A DNA stretch of 64,000 nt from Hungatella hathewayi. GTDB lineage: Bacteria > Bacillota > Clostridia > Lachnospirales > Lachnospiraceae. The translations under genes and the position numbers were made by a program. The notes below the pieces were generated by a model. The model had not been told where the DNA came from, searched no databases, and saw nothing but the letters and a program-made list of their open reading frames with translations. Positions within the stretch are counted from its first letter, which is position 1, and each line of letters begins with the position of its first letter. Where the stretch lies: positions 5,606,001 to 5,670,000 of the forward strand of contig CP102274.1 in NCBI GenBank assembly GCA_025149285.1. The letters run 5' to 3'. This document shows positions 8,733 to 17,179 of this stretch, piece after piece.

Positions 8733-9776
8733 TTAAAGATCATCTACCAGAGCGCTGCTTTTCGCATAAGCCGTACTTCTGGCCTCAAAGAAATCCGTCT
8801 TTATCATATTGGCATTGCTGTACTGGGATACCCAGGCCATACTTTCCGGTTCCTTTTCATGTCCCTCATAAATCGGTTCAAAGCCAAGGCTCATACACCG
8901 CAGGTTGCCAAGATACTGAATATAATCCGTTATCATGTCTTTCGTCAGTCCAGGCACCTTGTCTCCGATGGCGTAATGGCCCCAGGCGATCTCCTGGCGG
9001 CAGCCCTCCTTAATCATCTCTCTGTAAACATCCACCCGATCGGGGGTAAAAAGCTCCGGCTCCTCATTTTTCAGTTCCAGAATCATGTTGCGGAACAGCC
9101 ATAAATGAGTATTCTCATCCCGGTTGATATACCGGATCTCCTGTGCGGAACCCGGCATCTTATGGTTCCTGCCAAGGTTATAGAAGAACATGAACCCGCT
9201 GTAGAAGTAAACTCCTTCCAGAATGAAATTGGCTACCACGGTCTTCATGAATGTGAAGGGACTCTTGTCCTTCTGGAATTCGTTATAGAGATTCCCAATA
9301 AAGGTATTTCTGGCAAGCAGGTGTTCATCATTTTTCCACTGGTAGAGTACCTCATTCCTGGTCTGCGGCTCGCAGATCGTGTCCAGCATGTAGCTGTAGC
9401 TCTGGCTGTGGACGGCCTCCTGGAAGGTCTGGATGGACAGGCATAAGTTAATTTCATTGGCCGTAATATATTCGCCGATGGCCGGTAAATTGGCGGTCTG
9501 AATGCTGTCCAGGAATACGAGGAATGACAGAATCTTATCGTATGCTCTCCGTTCCCCCGCGTCCAGCATGGGGTAATCCTTCACGTCAGGCCCCAGGTTG
9601 ATCTCCTCCGGCACCCAGAAGTTGTTCATGGCCTGCCGGTACCAGTCGCTTACCCAGGTGTATTTCATATTATTAAAATCGTTGAGATTCGTTGTATTGC
9701 CGCCGATCATGCGGCGGTTTCTGACATCGGTATCGCCGTCCGGATTGAATAACGGCTTTCTGATTAATTGTTCCAT
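8733..9776 (-). CDS. nrdB: Ribonucleoside-diphosphate reductase, beta subunit
   Basis: A 347-residue class I R2 protein that makes and stores the radical used by NrdA to reduce ribonucleotides. The dimetal ligands are all present: Asp90 in FLDSIQ, Glu120 and His123 in QEAVHSQSY, Glu187 in ILEGVYFY, and Glu221 and His224 in RDENTHLWLF. Tyr127, seven residues after Glu120, sits where the radical tyrosine is in the classical enzyme. It follows nrdA by about 35 bases on the same strand and is probably cotranscribed. As an oxygen-dependent type of enzyme in a likely anaerobe, it may serve during oxygen exposure or repair. Confidence 0.95.
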   Translation of the reverse strand: MEQLIRKPLFNPDGDTDVRNRRMIGGNTTNLNDFNNMKYTWVSDWYRQAMNNFWVPEEINLGPDVKDYPMLDAGERRAYDKILSFLVFLDSIQTANLPAIGEYITANEINLCLSIQTFQEAVHSQSYSYMLDTICEPQTRNEVLYQWKNDEHLLARNTFIGNLYNEFQKDKSPFTFMKTVVANFILEGVYFYSGFMFFYNLGRNHKMPGSAQEIRYINRDENTHLWLFRNMILELKNEEPELFTPDRVDVYREMIKEGCRQEIAWGHYAIGDKVPGLTKDMITDYIQYLGNLRCMSLGFEPIYEGHEKEPESMAWVSQYSNANMIKTDFFEARSTAYAKSSALVDDL

Positions 9777-9810
9777 GGTCTTTCCTTTCCTCTTTTACAG
9801 TCTGCTGTAT

Positions 9811-12342
9811 TTAACTGGAGCATACCTCACACTCTTCTACCTCCAGGCTTCTGGAGCGGATATAGTAAATCGTTTTTACCCCGCACTCCCAGGCCAGAAT
9901 GTAAAGATTCAGCACCTGCCTTAAGGTATATTCGTTGGTGATGTAGAGGTTCATGCTCTGCGCCTGGTCCACATGGCGCTGTCTGATTCCTCCCGCGCGG
10001 ACGGACCACTGCTGGTCAATATAATGGGCGTTCTTGTACTGCCAGAATGTTTCGGGAGACAAATCCGGAGCCACTCTGGGCACCAGCCCGTTTTTCTTTT
10101 CTTCCAGATAATAGCGGTTCATGATCGGATCCAGACCAGCTGTCGTACCCGCCAGCATGCTGGTGCTGCTGGTCGGCGCGATGGCGATCAGCCAGCCGTT
10201 TCTCATACCGTTTGCCGCTGTCTTCTCCTTCAGCCGGAGCCATTCTTCCGAATGATACTTCCGCTTCTCGAAGTAGGCGCCCGTCTGCCAGTCGCTCCCT
10301 TCAAACAGTTCGTAGCACCCCTTTTCCCGTGCATTATCACAGCTGGCCTCAATTGCCGCGTAATTAATCCACTCAAATACCCGGTCAGTAAATGCCAGAT
10401 GTTCCTCGGATTCCCAGGAAATTCCGTTTTTGGCCAGCATATGATGGTAACCGCTGACGCCAAGGCCAATGGGCCGGTACTTCATGTTGTTAATCCTGGC
10501 ATACGGCACAGGGAAAAAGTTTAAATCGATTACGTTATCCAGCGCACGCACCGCATACTGTGTCAGTCTGGTGACCTCTTCCCGGTTTGTCACGTCGATC
10601 TTGCCCAGGGAAAGGCTGGCCAGATTACATACCACAAAATCCCCCGGTTTCGTCACGGTCACTACCACTGTCTCGCCGTCTACGGTTTCGATGCGCTGCT
10701 CCACCTGCTCCACCGGGCTCATATTCTGTGCAATCTCCGTGCAGAGATTGCTGCAGTAAATGATTCCCTTATGGCTGTTTGGATTCGCCTCATTGACCAG
10801 ATCCCTGTTAAAGGTAAACGGGGTTCCCGTCTCCACCGCACTCTTTAAAATCAGTCGGACCAGTTCTTTCACCGGAATCACGCGCTTATGAATCCTGTGG
10901 TCGGCAACACATTCCCAGTACCGTTCCTCCCATTCCCTTCCATAGGAATCTTCCAGCGAATAGCCCTTTACCGTAAGGATCTCATGGGGACACATCAGGT
11001 ACCAGTCCGCATCGATATCCTCCTTTGCCAGCTTCCAGAACAGGTTTGGATAGCAGACTGCCGGAAATACGTCATGCGCCTTCATACGATCGTCTCCATT
11101 GTTGGTGCGCAGTGCCAGGAATTCCGGAAGATCCTTATGCCATGCATCCAGATATACGGCCACTGCACCCTGGCGCACGCCCAGCTGGTCCACCGCCACC
11201 GCAGTATCATTCGCCAGCTTGATCCAGCGTATCACACCTCCGGCCGCGCCTTTGAAGCCCCGAATCGCACTTCCCGCGGCTCTGACTTTACCGAAATACA
11301 GCCCCATGCCGCCGCCGAACTTGCTGACCTTTGCAAAGCTGTCAATACTGCGGTAAATCCCGTCCAGACTGTCCGGAACCGTGTCGATAAAGCAGGAGGA
11401 CAGCTGATGGTACGGCTTTCTCGCGTTGGAAAGGGTTGGTGTCGCCATGGTAACCTTAAGCGTGCTCAGCATATCGTAAAAACGTCTCACCCATTCCAGA
11501 CGGTCGTTCTTTTCCAACATGGCCAGATGCAGGGCGATGCCCAGAAACATTTCCTGGGGGGATTCTAACGGGACGTTCTCCCGGCTGCGGATCACATATC
11601 GGGAGAGCAGCAGCTCCAGACCGGAATACGTAAACAGCTGATCCCGTGTGCCGTCCAGAAAACCCTCACACGTCTCGATCTCTTCCTTGGTATAATGCTC
11701 CAGAATATAGTCGCCGTAAAGCTGCCCGGAAGTCAGAAAATACAGCTTATCGTAAAAGCTGCTGATCTGATACTTCGCCTCCATGGATCTTAATTTCTTC
11801 CTGAAGCGGACCATTAAAAGGCGGGCTGCAATATACTCCCAGTCCGGCGCTTCCTGAGTGGTCAGTTCCACGGCGGCCTGAATTAAGGCGGACAGCTTCT
11901 CCGCCTCCGTCATCCCCTGTTTATAGAAGGCTGAAAACTTCATAAACAGGTGCTCCAGCCGGTATGCAGTGCCGGTCCACTTTTTCTGAATCTCCTTTAA
12001 AACGGCTTCCATATCGGGAACATCAGGAAAATACCGGACCAGATCCTGTCTCACACCGCGCTCCTTACTCCGCTCATTCCGATAAAGGATGAAACTCTTA
12101 AGCGCCTCGTAGCATCCGGCTTCCATCAGAGACTGCTCCACCATGTCCTGAATCTGTTCTACGCTGAGAGGACTCCCCTCCTTCACCGCGCCCTCCACCT
12201 TCTCTTCCACCAGGCTCATGATCCTGTCCATACGCTCCCTGCCAGGCTCCTGATTTACACTGGCAAACGCACACAGGATGGCACTCTTTATCTTTCCGCA
12301 CTCGTATGCTTCCGGCTGACCGTTTCTTTTTCTGATATCCAT
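9811..12342 (-). CDS. nrdA: Ribonucleoside-diphosphate reductase, alpha subunit
   Basis: An 843-residue class I catalytic subunit. An ATP-cone at about residues 1-90 (IRKRNGQPEAYECGKIKSA) indicates allosteric activity control by ATP/dATP. Active-site elements are present: the redox Cys in LSSCFIDTVP and in CNLASLSLGKI, the radical Cys and Glu in SNLCTEI, the tyrosine pair in KTIYYIRS, and the C-terminal shuttle CEVC. The start is uncertain. The ATG at 12342 begins the conserved ATP-cone, the ATG at 12357 follows GGAGA too closely, and earlier starts have no ribosome site. nrdB follows. Confidence 0.95.
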   Translation of the reverse strand: MDIRKRNGQPEAYECGKIKSAILCAFASVNQEPGRERMDRIMSLVEEKVEGAVKEGSPLSVEQIQDMVEQSLMEAGCYEALKSFILYRNERSKERGVRQDLVRYFPDVPDMEAVLKEIQKKWTGTAYRLEHLFMKFSAFYKQGMTEAEKLSALIQAAVELTTQEAPDWEYIAARLLMVRFRKKLRSMEAKYQISSFYDKLYFLTSGQLYGDYILEHYTKEEIETCEGFLDGTRDQLFTYSGLELLLSRYVIRSRENVPLESPQEMFLGIALHLAMLEKNDRLEWVRRFYDMLSTLKVTMATPTLSNARKPYHQLSSCFIDTVPDSLDGIYRSIDSFAKVSKFGGGMGLYFGKVRAAGSAIRGFKGAAGGVIRWIKLANDTAVAVDQLGVRQGAVAVYLDAWHKDLPEFLALRTNNGDDRMKAHDVFPAVCYPNLFWKLAKEDIDADWYLMCPHEILTVKGYSLEDSYGREWEERYWECVADHRIHKRVIPVKELVRLILKSAVETGTPFTFNRDLVNEANPNSHKGIIYCSNLCTEIAQNMSPVEQVEQRIETVDGETVVVTVTKPGDFVVCNLASLSLGKIDVTNREEVTRLTQYAVRALDNVIDLNFFPVPYARINNMKYRPIGLGVSGYHHMLAKNGISWESEEHLAFTDRVFEWINYAAIEASCDNAREKGCYELFEGSDWQTGAYFEKRKYHSEEWLRLKEKTAANGMRNGWLIAIAPTSSTSMLAGTTAGLDPIMNRYYLEEKKNGLVPRVAPDLSPETFWQYKNAHYIDQQWSVRAGGIRQRHVDQAQSMNLYITNEYTLRQVLNLYILAWECGVKTIYYIRSRSLEVEECEVCSS

Positions 12343-12439
12343 TTCTTTTCCCGCCATTCTCCAAAGTTTTATCATTTTATTTCGTTTTTTCAACAATCAG
12401 TATTAATAACTGTTATCAATGCTCACCAAATGATAATAC

Positions 12440-12475
12440 CACAAGATATAGTTTATTACAAGATTGCGATCGCAA
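12440..12475 (-). promoter_or_regulatory. Candidate NrdR-like box and adjacent perfect palindrome upstream of nrdA
   Basis: On the minus strand, AAACTATATCTTGTG (12454-12440) resembles one NrdR box. Next to it is the perfect palindrome TTGCGATCGCAA (12464-12475), which could be part of an operator. The second box with the usual spacing is not clear, so this is tentative. Confidence 0.35.
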
Positions 12476-12618
12476 AATCTTTGATTTTTTTACCATTCCA
12501 TTTCCCCTTTATCATTGTAAGTATTTGTAAACCTTTCTTAATTTTCATTTTTCTTCCAACCTGCTATAATCTAATTGGCAGCAATCGAAAAACACAACGA
12601 ATTTAATGGAGGTTTTCA

Positions 12619-13494
12619 ATGAAAAAATTAACCGGAAGTCTGCTTCTCTCACTTTTATGCGTCACAGCCGTCTTCGCCTCTGGATTTGCGTTCCGATCAA
12701 AGGCGGATACAGGTATGGCTCCTTCTTCCGTCCGGATCTATGGAACGGTAAATCAGACCAGCGACGGCCGACTGTCCATTACCCGCCAGGACGGAGATTT
12801 TGCTGGACAGGAGTTTATCATCAATGTATCAGAAGAAACCAGAATTTTGGACGCAGTAAACGGATATCCCGTCTCACTTGATGCACTGACAAGCGGTGAA
12901 ACCATTTACGCCTATATCAGTCCGGCCATGACGTTAAGTCTTCCGCCGATGTCCCATGGAGAGATGATTCTCTGCAGCATCCCGGCCGACTTCAAAGTCC
13001 CGGACTATATTACAGTCGATGCGTTAACGGTTGCCGGCGACGGCGTTTCCGGTACCATCAAGGCGGATAACCAAACGACCTATACCGTTCAGTCCGACAC
13101 ACAGATTCTCCCTTATCTCACGAGAAATATCGTCACCCTGCAGGACCTGGTAAAAGGCAGGAAATGTCTCGTCTGGACACAGTCCGGTTCCAATACTGCA
13201 TATAAAATCGTAGCCTTTGCCGGCTCAGCCGGTACAGACGGCACAGGTGACGTGCTGTTACCTCGCGGCTGGTCTTCCAGGGACGGAAGCTGGTATTACT
13301 ATGACAGTACCGGAAGCCTCCATAAAGGCTGGTTAAACGACAGCGGCGACTGGTATTACTTAAATCCGGAAACCGGCGTCATGCAGACAGGTTTCCTCAC
13401 GCTTGACGGAAAAACCTACTACTTACAGGAAAACGGAAAAATGCTGACCAGGGCGAAGACCTTCACCCCGGATGCGGACGGCGTTCTTCATTAA
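12619..13494 (+). CDS. Secreted protein with choline-binding-type C-terminal repeats
   Basis: A 291-residue exported protein. Residues 1-30 form a signal peptide (MKKLTG then a hydrophobic LLLSLLCVTAVFASGFAF stretch) cleaved near SKADT. Residues 35-210 form a beta-rich domain with two similar sections that I cannot assign; each mentions an oxidised-like turn followed by a YISPAMTL or CLVWTQ strand. Residues 215-285 hold aromatic repeats: GSWYYYDSTGSLHKGW, GDWYYLNPETGVMQTGF and GKTYYLQENGKM. These are cell-wall-binding type 1 repeats that attach to choline or other wall polymers. AATGGAGG sits upstream. It stands alone, divergent from nrdA. Confidence 0.82.
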   Translation: MKKLTGSLLLSLLCVTAVFASGFAFRSKADTGMAPSSVRIYGTVNQTSDGRLSITRQDGDFAGQEFIINVSEETRILDAVNGYPVSLDALTSGETIYAYISPAMTLSLPPMSHGEMILCSIPADFKVPDYITVDALTVAGDGVSGTIKADNQTTYTVQSDTQILPYLTRNIVTLQDLVKGRKCLVWTQSGSNTAYKIVAFAGSAGTDGTGDVLLPRGWSSRDGSWYYYDSTGSLHKGWLNDSGDWYYLNPETGVMQTGFLTLDGKTYYLQENGKMLTRAKTFTPDADGVLH

Positions 13495-13540
13495 GATATA
13501 CGTACCACTCAGCACAGACAGCTGAAAACCGGAAAACAAA

Positions 13541-13577
13541 GGGAAGCGGTAAACGCCACAAGCATTTACCGCTTCCC
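13541..13577 (-). terminator. Terminator between the choline-binding gene and tyrS
   Basis: GGGAAGCGGTAAA (13541-13553) pairs perfectly with TTTACCGCTTCCC (13565-13577). On the minus strand the stem is followed by TTTGTTTT, so it mainly ends the tyrS transcript. Confidence 0.85.
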
Positions 13578-13645
13578 TCTGTATCTTACATACCTTACAG
13601 ATTCTTATGGAGCTGCAGCCCCATAAAGCGTCCCTTTTCCCGGTT

Positions 13646-14869
13646 CTATTTTGCAATTACCTTCACAAATTTCTTCTTACCACGCTTCACTACAACGCCT
13701 TCTCCCTGCAGACTCTCTTTTGTAAATACAGCCTTCACATCATTGACTGCATTGCCGTCAACAGATACGCCGCCCTGTTCCACATTACGTCTCGCCTCGG
13801 AACGGGAACCGGCAAGGCCGGATTTATGAAGAATATCCAGAATATCGATGGTTCCGTCTCTGAAATTCTCATCCGTCAGTTCACAGGTTGGCATATCAGC
13901 CGCATTCCCGCCGGTAAACAGCTCACGGGCGCTCTTCTGAGATTTTTCCGCCTCTTCCTCGCCGTGAACCAGTTTTGTCAGCTCGTAAGCGAGGATTTCC
14001 TTTGCCTGATTTAACTGGCTTCCCTCCCACTGATCCATCTCATTGATCTGCTCAATCGGCAGGAAGGTCAGCATGCGGAGACATTTTAAGACATCTGCGT
14101 CTCCTACATTTCTCCAGTACTGATAGAAGTCAAACGGCGTGGTCTTGTTTGGATCGAGCCATACTGCACCGGACTGCGTCTTGCCCATCTTCTTGCCCTC
14201 GGAGTTGAGAAGCAGGGTGATGGTCATGGCGTGGGCATCTTTTCCCAGTTTCCGGCGGATCAGCTCTGTGCCGCCCAGCATGTTGCTCCACTGATCGTCG
14301 CCGCCGAACTGCATATTACAGCCGTAACGCTTAAACAGCTCATAGAAATCGTAGCTCTGCATGATCATGTAGTTGAACTCCAGGAAGCTTAAGCCTTTCT
14401 CCATACGCTGCTTATAGCACTCCGCCCTCAGCATGTTGTTGACGGAGAAATGTGTTCCCACCTCACGCAGAAAATCGACGTAGTTCAAATCCAGCAGCCA
14501 GTCTGCATTGTTGACCATCATGGCCTTTCCTTCAGAAAAATCGATAAAACGGCTCATCTGCTTCTTGAAACAGTCACAGTTGTGCTGAATCGTCTCCACA
14601 GTCATCATCTGGCGTAAATCACTGCGCCCTGACGGATCGCCGATCATTCCGGTACCGCCTCCGATCAGCGCGATCGGTTTATTTCCAGCCTCCTGTAAAC
14701 GCTTCATCAGGCAAAGCGCCATAAAATGTCCTACGTGAAGGCTGTCCGCGGTTGGATCAAAGCCGATATAGAATACAGCTTTCCCTTCATTGATCATTTT
14801 ACTGATCTCTTCTTCATTCGTCACCTGGGCAATGAGGCCGCGGGCTTTCAGTTCTTCGTATGCTGTCAT
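13646..14869 (-). CDS. tyrS: Tyrosine--tRNA ligase
   Basis: A 407-residue class I aminoacyl-tRNA synthetase that charges tRNA-Tyr. Seen: YIGFDPTADSLHVGHFM with the HIGH-type HVGH motif near residue 45; the tyrosine-binding region DPSGRSD; KMGKTQSGAVW with the KMSKS-type loop near 230; and a C-terminal S4 RNA-binding domain (SGLAGSRSEARRNVEQGGVSVDG). Length matches the bacterial TyrRS with S4. AAAAGGAG lies upstream. Its tyrosine T-box leader is at 16807-17120, but a group II intron is inserted between leader and gene, so normal expression should require read-through of the intron and probably splicing. Confidence 0.97.
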   Translation of the reverse strand: MTAYEELKARGLIAQVTNEEEISKMINEGKAVFYIGFDPTADSLHVGHFMALCLMKRLQEAGNKPIALIGGGTGMIGDPSGRSDLRQMMTVETIQHNCDCFKKQMSRFIDFSEGKAMMVNNADWLLDLNYVDFLREVGTHFSVNNMLRAECYKQRMEKGLSFLEFNYMIMQSYDFYELFKRYGCNMQFGGDDQWSNMLGGTELIRRKLGKDAHAMTITLLLNSEGKKMGKTQSGAVWLDPNKTTPFDFYQYWRNVGDADVLKCLRMLTFLPIEQINEMDQWEGSQLNQAKEILAYELTKLVHGEEEAEKSQKSARELFTGGNAADMPTCELTDENFRDGTIDILDILHKSGLAGSRSEARRNVEQGGVSVDGNAVNDVKAVFTKESLQGEGVVVKRGKKKFVKVIAK

Positions 14870-14905
14870 AATTGTTTTCTCCTTTTCCTGTAATTATTTT
14901 GTGAT

Positions 14906-16805
14906 AATCGAGTAGGAGGGAGTGATTAACTCCCGTCCTCTCACACCACCGTGCATACCGTTCGGTACACGGCGGTTTCAACAGTTGACGTGCACGGACT
15001 GATAGGCTGTGGCTAAATCATAATAGCCACTGTTTATCAGTCTTTCTTTTGTCATTGCCATATTTACCGCTACCGTTTGTGTGGTAAACCAATAGCCTCT
15101 TCGGCTGTTCCCTGCCTTCCATGCCAATTCTTTCGGCACTCCCATTTTCAGCAGGTTCTTTACCTTCGTTTTCGGTTTCTTCCATTGTTTCCATATACAC
15201 ATTCGGATTCTGTGATATAGCCATTGGTTCAGTCCCTCTATTCGGTTCTTCATATCTGCTACTCCATAATAATTCAGCCAGCCCCGCATATACACCTTTA
15301 TCTTTTCTAACGATGGGCGTATGCTCTGAACAGACCTTCGGGAACTAAGGTCTTTCAGTTTTGACTTCATTTTCTTCCATGACTTCCCATGAACCCGGAC
15401 ATAAATGCCCTTTCCGTTCTTTCCCAATGTGAAGCCAGGGAACTTAAAATTTCGGATTGCAAATACACTTACTACACGGCTTTTCTTCTGGTTCACCTGC
15501 AATTTCAGCGTCCCTTCCAGATATTTCGTGCTTGTTTCCAGAAGTCTCTTTGCGGCTCTCTCACTTTTAGCTAACAATACTATATCATCTGCGTAACGTA
15601 CAAAAGCCACTCCTCGTTTCTCGTACTCCTGGTCGAACTCGTTCAGATAGACATTTGCCAGCAGCGGGGATAGATTTCCTCCTTGCGGCGATCCTTCCTC
15701 TGTCTCCATGACTATACCGTTTTCCATGACACCACTCTTTAGGTATCTCTTTATCCATTGGATAACCCTTTCGTCCTTTACATCTCTGCGCAGGATATTT
15801 AATAGCATTTCTTGGTTCAGAGTATCAAAGTATTTCGACAGGTCCAATGCAACGGCATGGGTGTATCCCTGTTCTGCATACTCTTTTACCTTTAAAATGG
15901 CGTCCCTGGCGCTTCTTCCCGGCCGATACCCATAGCTGTTCTCCGAGAACAGCGCCTCATAGACTGGCATTAACTGCTGTCCTATGGCTTGCTGGAAGAT
16001 ACGGTCTTTCACGGTTGGAATGCCCAGCTTTCGCATTCCTCCCTCTGGCTTGGGAATCTCTACTCGTCTTACTGGGTCGGGGGTGTATTTTCCCCTTTTG
16101 ATTCTCTCTATCAGTTCCTTTTGATTTTCCCTTAGGCAGTCACCTGTTTCCTCTACGGTCATTCCGTCGATTCCCGGCGCTCCCTTATTCGCCTTTACTC
16201 TCTTAAAAGCTCTGTTTAAGTTGTCCTTATTCAGTATCTTCTCTAAGAGTTCCGGCTGTGCACTGTCTCTTTCCTTCCATATCCGGCGGAAAGAACGGTG
16301 CGCTCTCACATACCCTTCACGTTCCGCGCTGTCTCTTTGTGAGCAGCTATCTCTGTTTTCTGTACCCAATGTTCTTTCCTCCTTTCCCGGTTGTACTAAA
16401 GACTCCTGTTGATTCGGTCCTTCGTCTCTCGACTACTACGACCTCTGCTGACTTCTGTACGTTCAGCACTACCTCACGATAGTGGTTATCCCTTTCAGGA
16501 CATTCCGCACAGACCTCCCCGGGTACCACACGTTTCTTTCTCTCCATCTATCTGCCACATTTACCATACATGATTCCGTGTGGTTATTGGGCTTCGACTT
16601 GTTTGGCAGCCTTACCCTCACGCATGGCCTGATGTGATTTCTGTTCGTCAGACCAGAGATTTGCCCATGGGTTAGTATGTTCCCCATATCCAGCTTCCTT
16701 CAGATTCCACCTCACGGTGGACACCCTTGCCTTCGGCTATATCCTTCCCACCACCGGGCGGATTCCGGACTTGCACCGGTTAGAAACGTGCGCCGCCGGG
16801 CGCAC
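14906..16805 (-). mobile_element. Group II intron, probably bacterial class C
   Basis: A 1.9-kb intron on the minus strand with an encoded maturase. Its 5' end starts GTGCG at 16805, the canonical 5' motif, followed by the usual GC-rich domain I start. A domain V hairpin lies at about 14945-14977 (ACCGCCGTG pairing with CACGGTGGT around the loop CGAACG). A domain VI-like hairpin (GGGAG/CTCCC) follows, with the 3' end CTACTCGAT near 14906. The 3' boundary is good to a few bases. The insertion point directly follows the T-run of a terminator hairpin, the known target preference of class C introns. Here that terminator belongs to the tyrS T-box. Confidence 0.9.
14978..16369 (-). CDS. ltrA: Group II intron reverse transcriptase/maturase
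   Basis: A 463-residue intron-encoded protein needed for splicing and retromobility. Reverse transcriptase blocks run from about residue 60 to 300: KANKGAPGIDGMT, IPKPEGGMRKLGIPTVKDR, NSYGYRPGRSARDAI, ALDLSKYFDTLNQ, GSPQGGNLSPLLANVYL and the catalytic VRYADDIVLL. A maturase domain X follows (about 320-400, MRGWLNYYG). No HNH endonuclease is present, as in class C introns. The start is a TTG at 16369 with AAAGGAGG seven or so bases upstream, inside intron domain IV. The frame is intact and the YADD motif is present, so it could be active. Confidence 0.95.
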   Translation of the reverse strand: MGTENRDSCSQRDSAEREGYVRAHRSFRRIWKERDSAQPELLEKILNKDNLNRAFKRVKANKGAPGIDGMTVEETGDCLRENQKELIERIKRGKYTPDPVRRVEIPKPEGGMRKLGIPTVKDRIFQQAIGQQLMPVYEALFSENSYGYRPGRSARDAILKVKEYAEQGYTHAVALDLSKYFDTLNQEMLLNILRRDVKDERVIQWIKRYLKSGVMENGIVMETEEGSPQGGNLSPLLANVYLNEFDQEYEKRGVAFVRYADDIVLLAKSERAAKRLLETSTKYLEGTLKLQVNQKKSRVVSVFAIRNFKFPGFTLGKNGKGIYVRVHGKSWKKMKSKLKDLSSRRSVQSIRPSLEKIKVYMRGWLNYYGVADMKNRIEGLNQWLYHRIRMCIWKQWKKPKTKVKNLLKMGVPKELAWKAGNSRRGYWFTTQTVAVNMAMTKERLINSGYYDLATAYQSVHVNC

Positions 16806-16806
16806 C

Positions 16807-17120
16807 AAAAAAAGTCCCGTCCTGTTCAAAGGACGAGACTGTAATCCCGTGTTACCACCTTAATTTATAAACGGCTCACGCCGTTTACCTTTTCGAGTAC
16901 GATTCTTATACTCTAGCACGATAACGTGTGCAGGAATCCGTCACAGTCTACTCACCAGTCCACAGGACCTTAAGTCCTTTTTCCATCGGCTTTCAGTGTG
17001 AAGCTCAAAGATGTATTCATAATCCGCTTTCCACGCGCCTCTCATCTGCCGGCTGCTTTCTGTGTGCTTTTGCGTATTATTACTTGTTCTTATCAACGCC
17101 TGTTTAAACTTATGAAGTTA
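16807..17120 (-). promoter_or_regulatory. Tyrosine T-box leader of tyrS
   Basis: The minus strand carries the T-box core AAGGTGGTAACACGG (16862-16848), the antiterminator bulge that pairs with the tRNA acceptor end. It is followed by the terminator GTCTCGTCC/GGACGGGAC (16839-16814) and seven T (16813-16807). Upstream, GAA-UAC-A at about 17018-17012 is the likely specifier, and UAC is a tyrosine codon (17015-17013), agreeing with tyrS downstream. A GAGTA/TACTC hairpin lies between. Uncharged tRNA-Tyr should stabilise the antiterminator. The gene it controls now starts about 1.94 kb downstream because of the intron. Confidence 0.93.
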
Positions 17121-17126
17121 TTGATT

Positions 17127-17155
17127 AGTATATGAGGTTTCGATTTATTTGTCAA
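17127..17155 (-). promoter_or_regulatory. Sigma-A promoter of the tyrS T-box leader
   Basis: TTGACA (17155-17150) and TATACT (17132-17127) are separated by 17 bases on the minus strand, directly upstream of the T-box leader. Confidence 0.85.
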
Positions 17156-17179
17156 GAGCCTAATTTTATTTCCGGCCCG

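Noticed and set aside
14870..14905. A second T-box or promoter directly upstream of tyrS
   Set aside because: Only about 36 bases lie between the intron end and the tyrS start, containing just the ribosome site.
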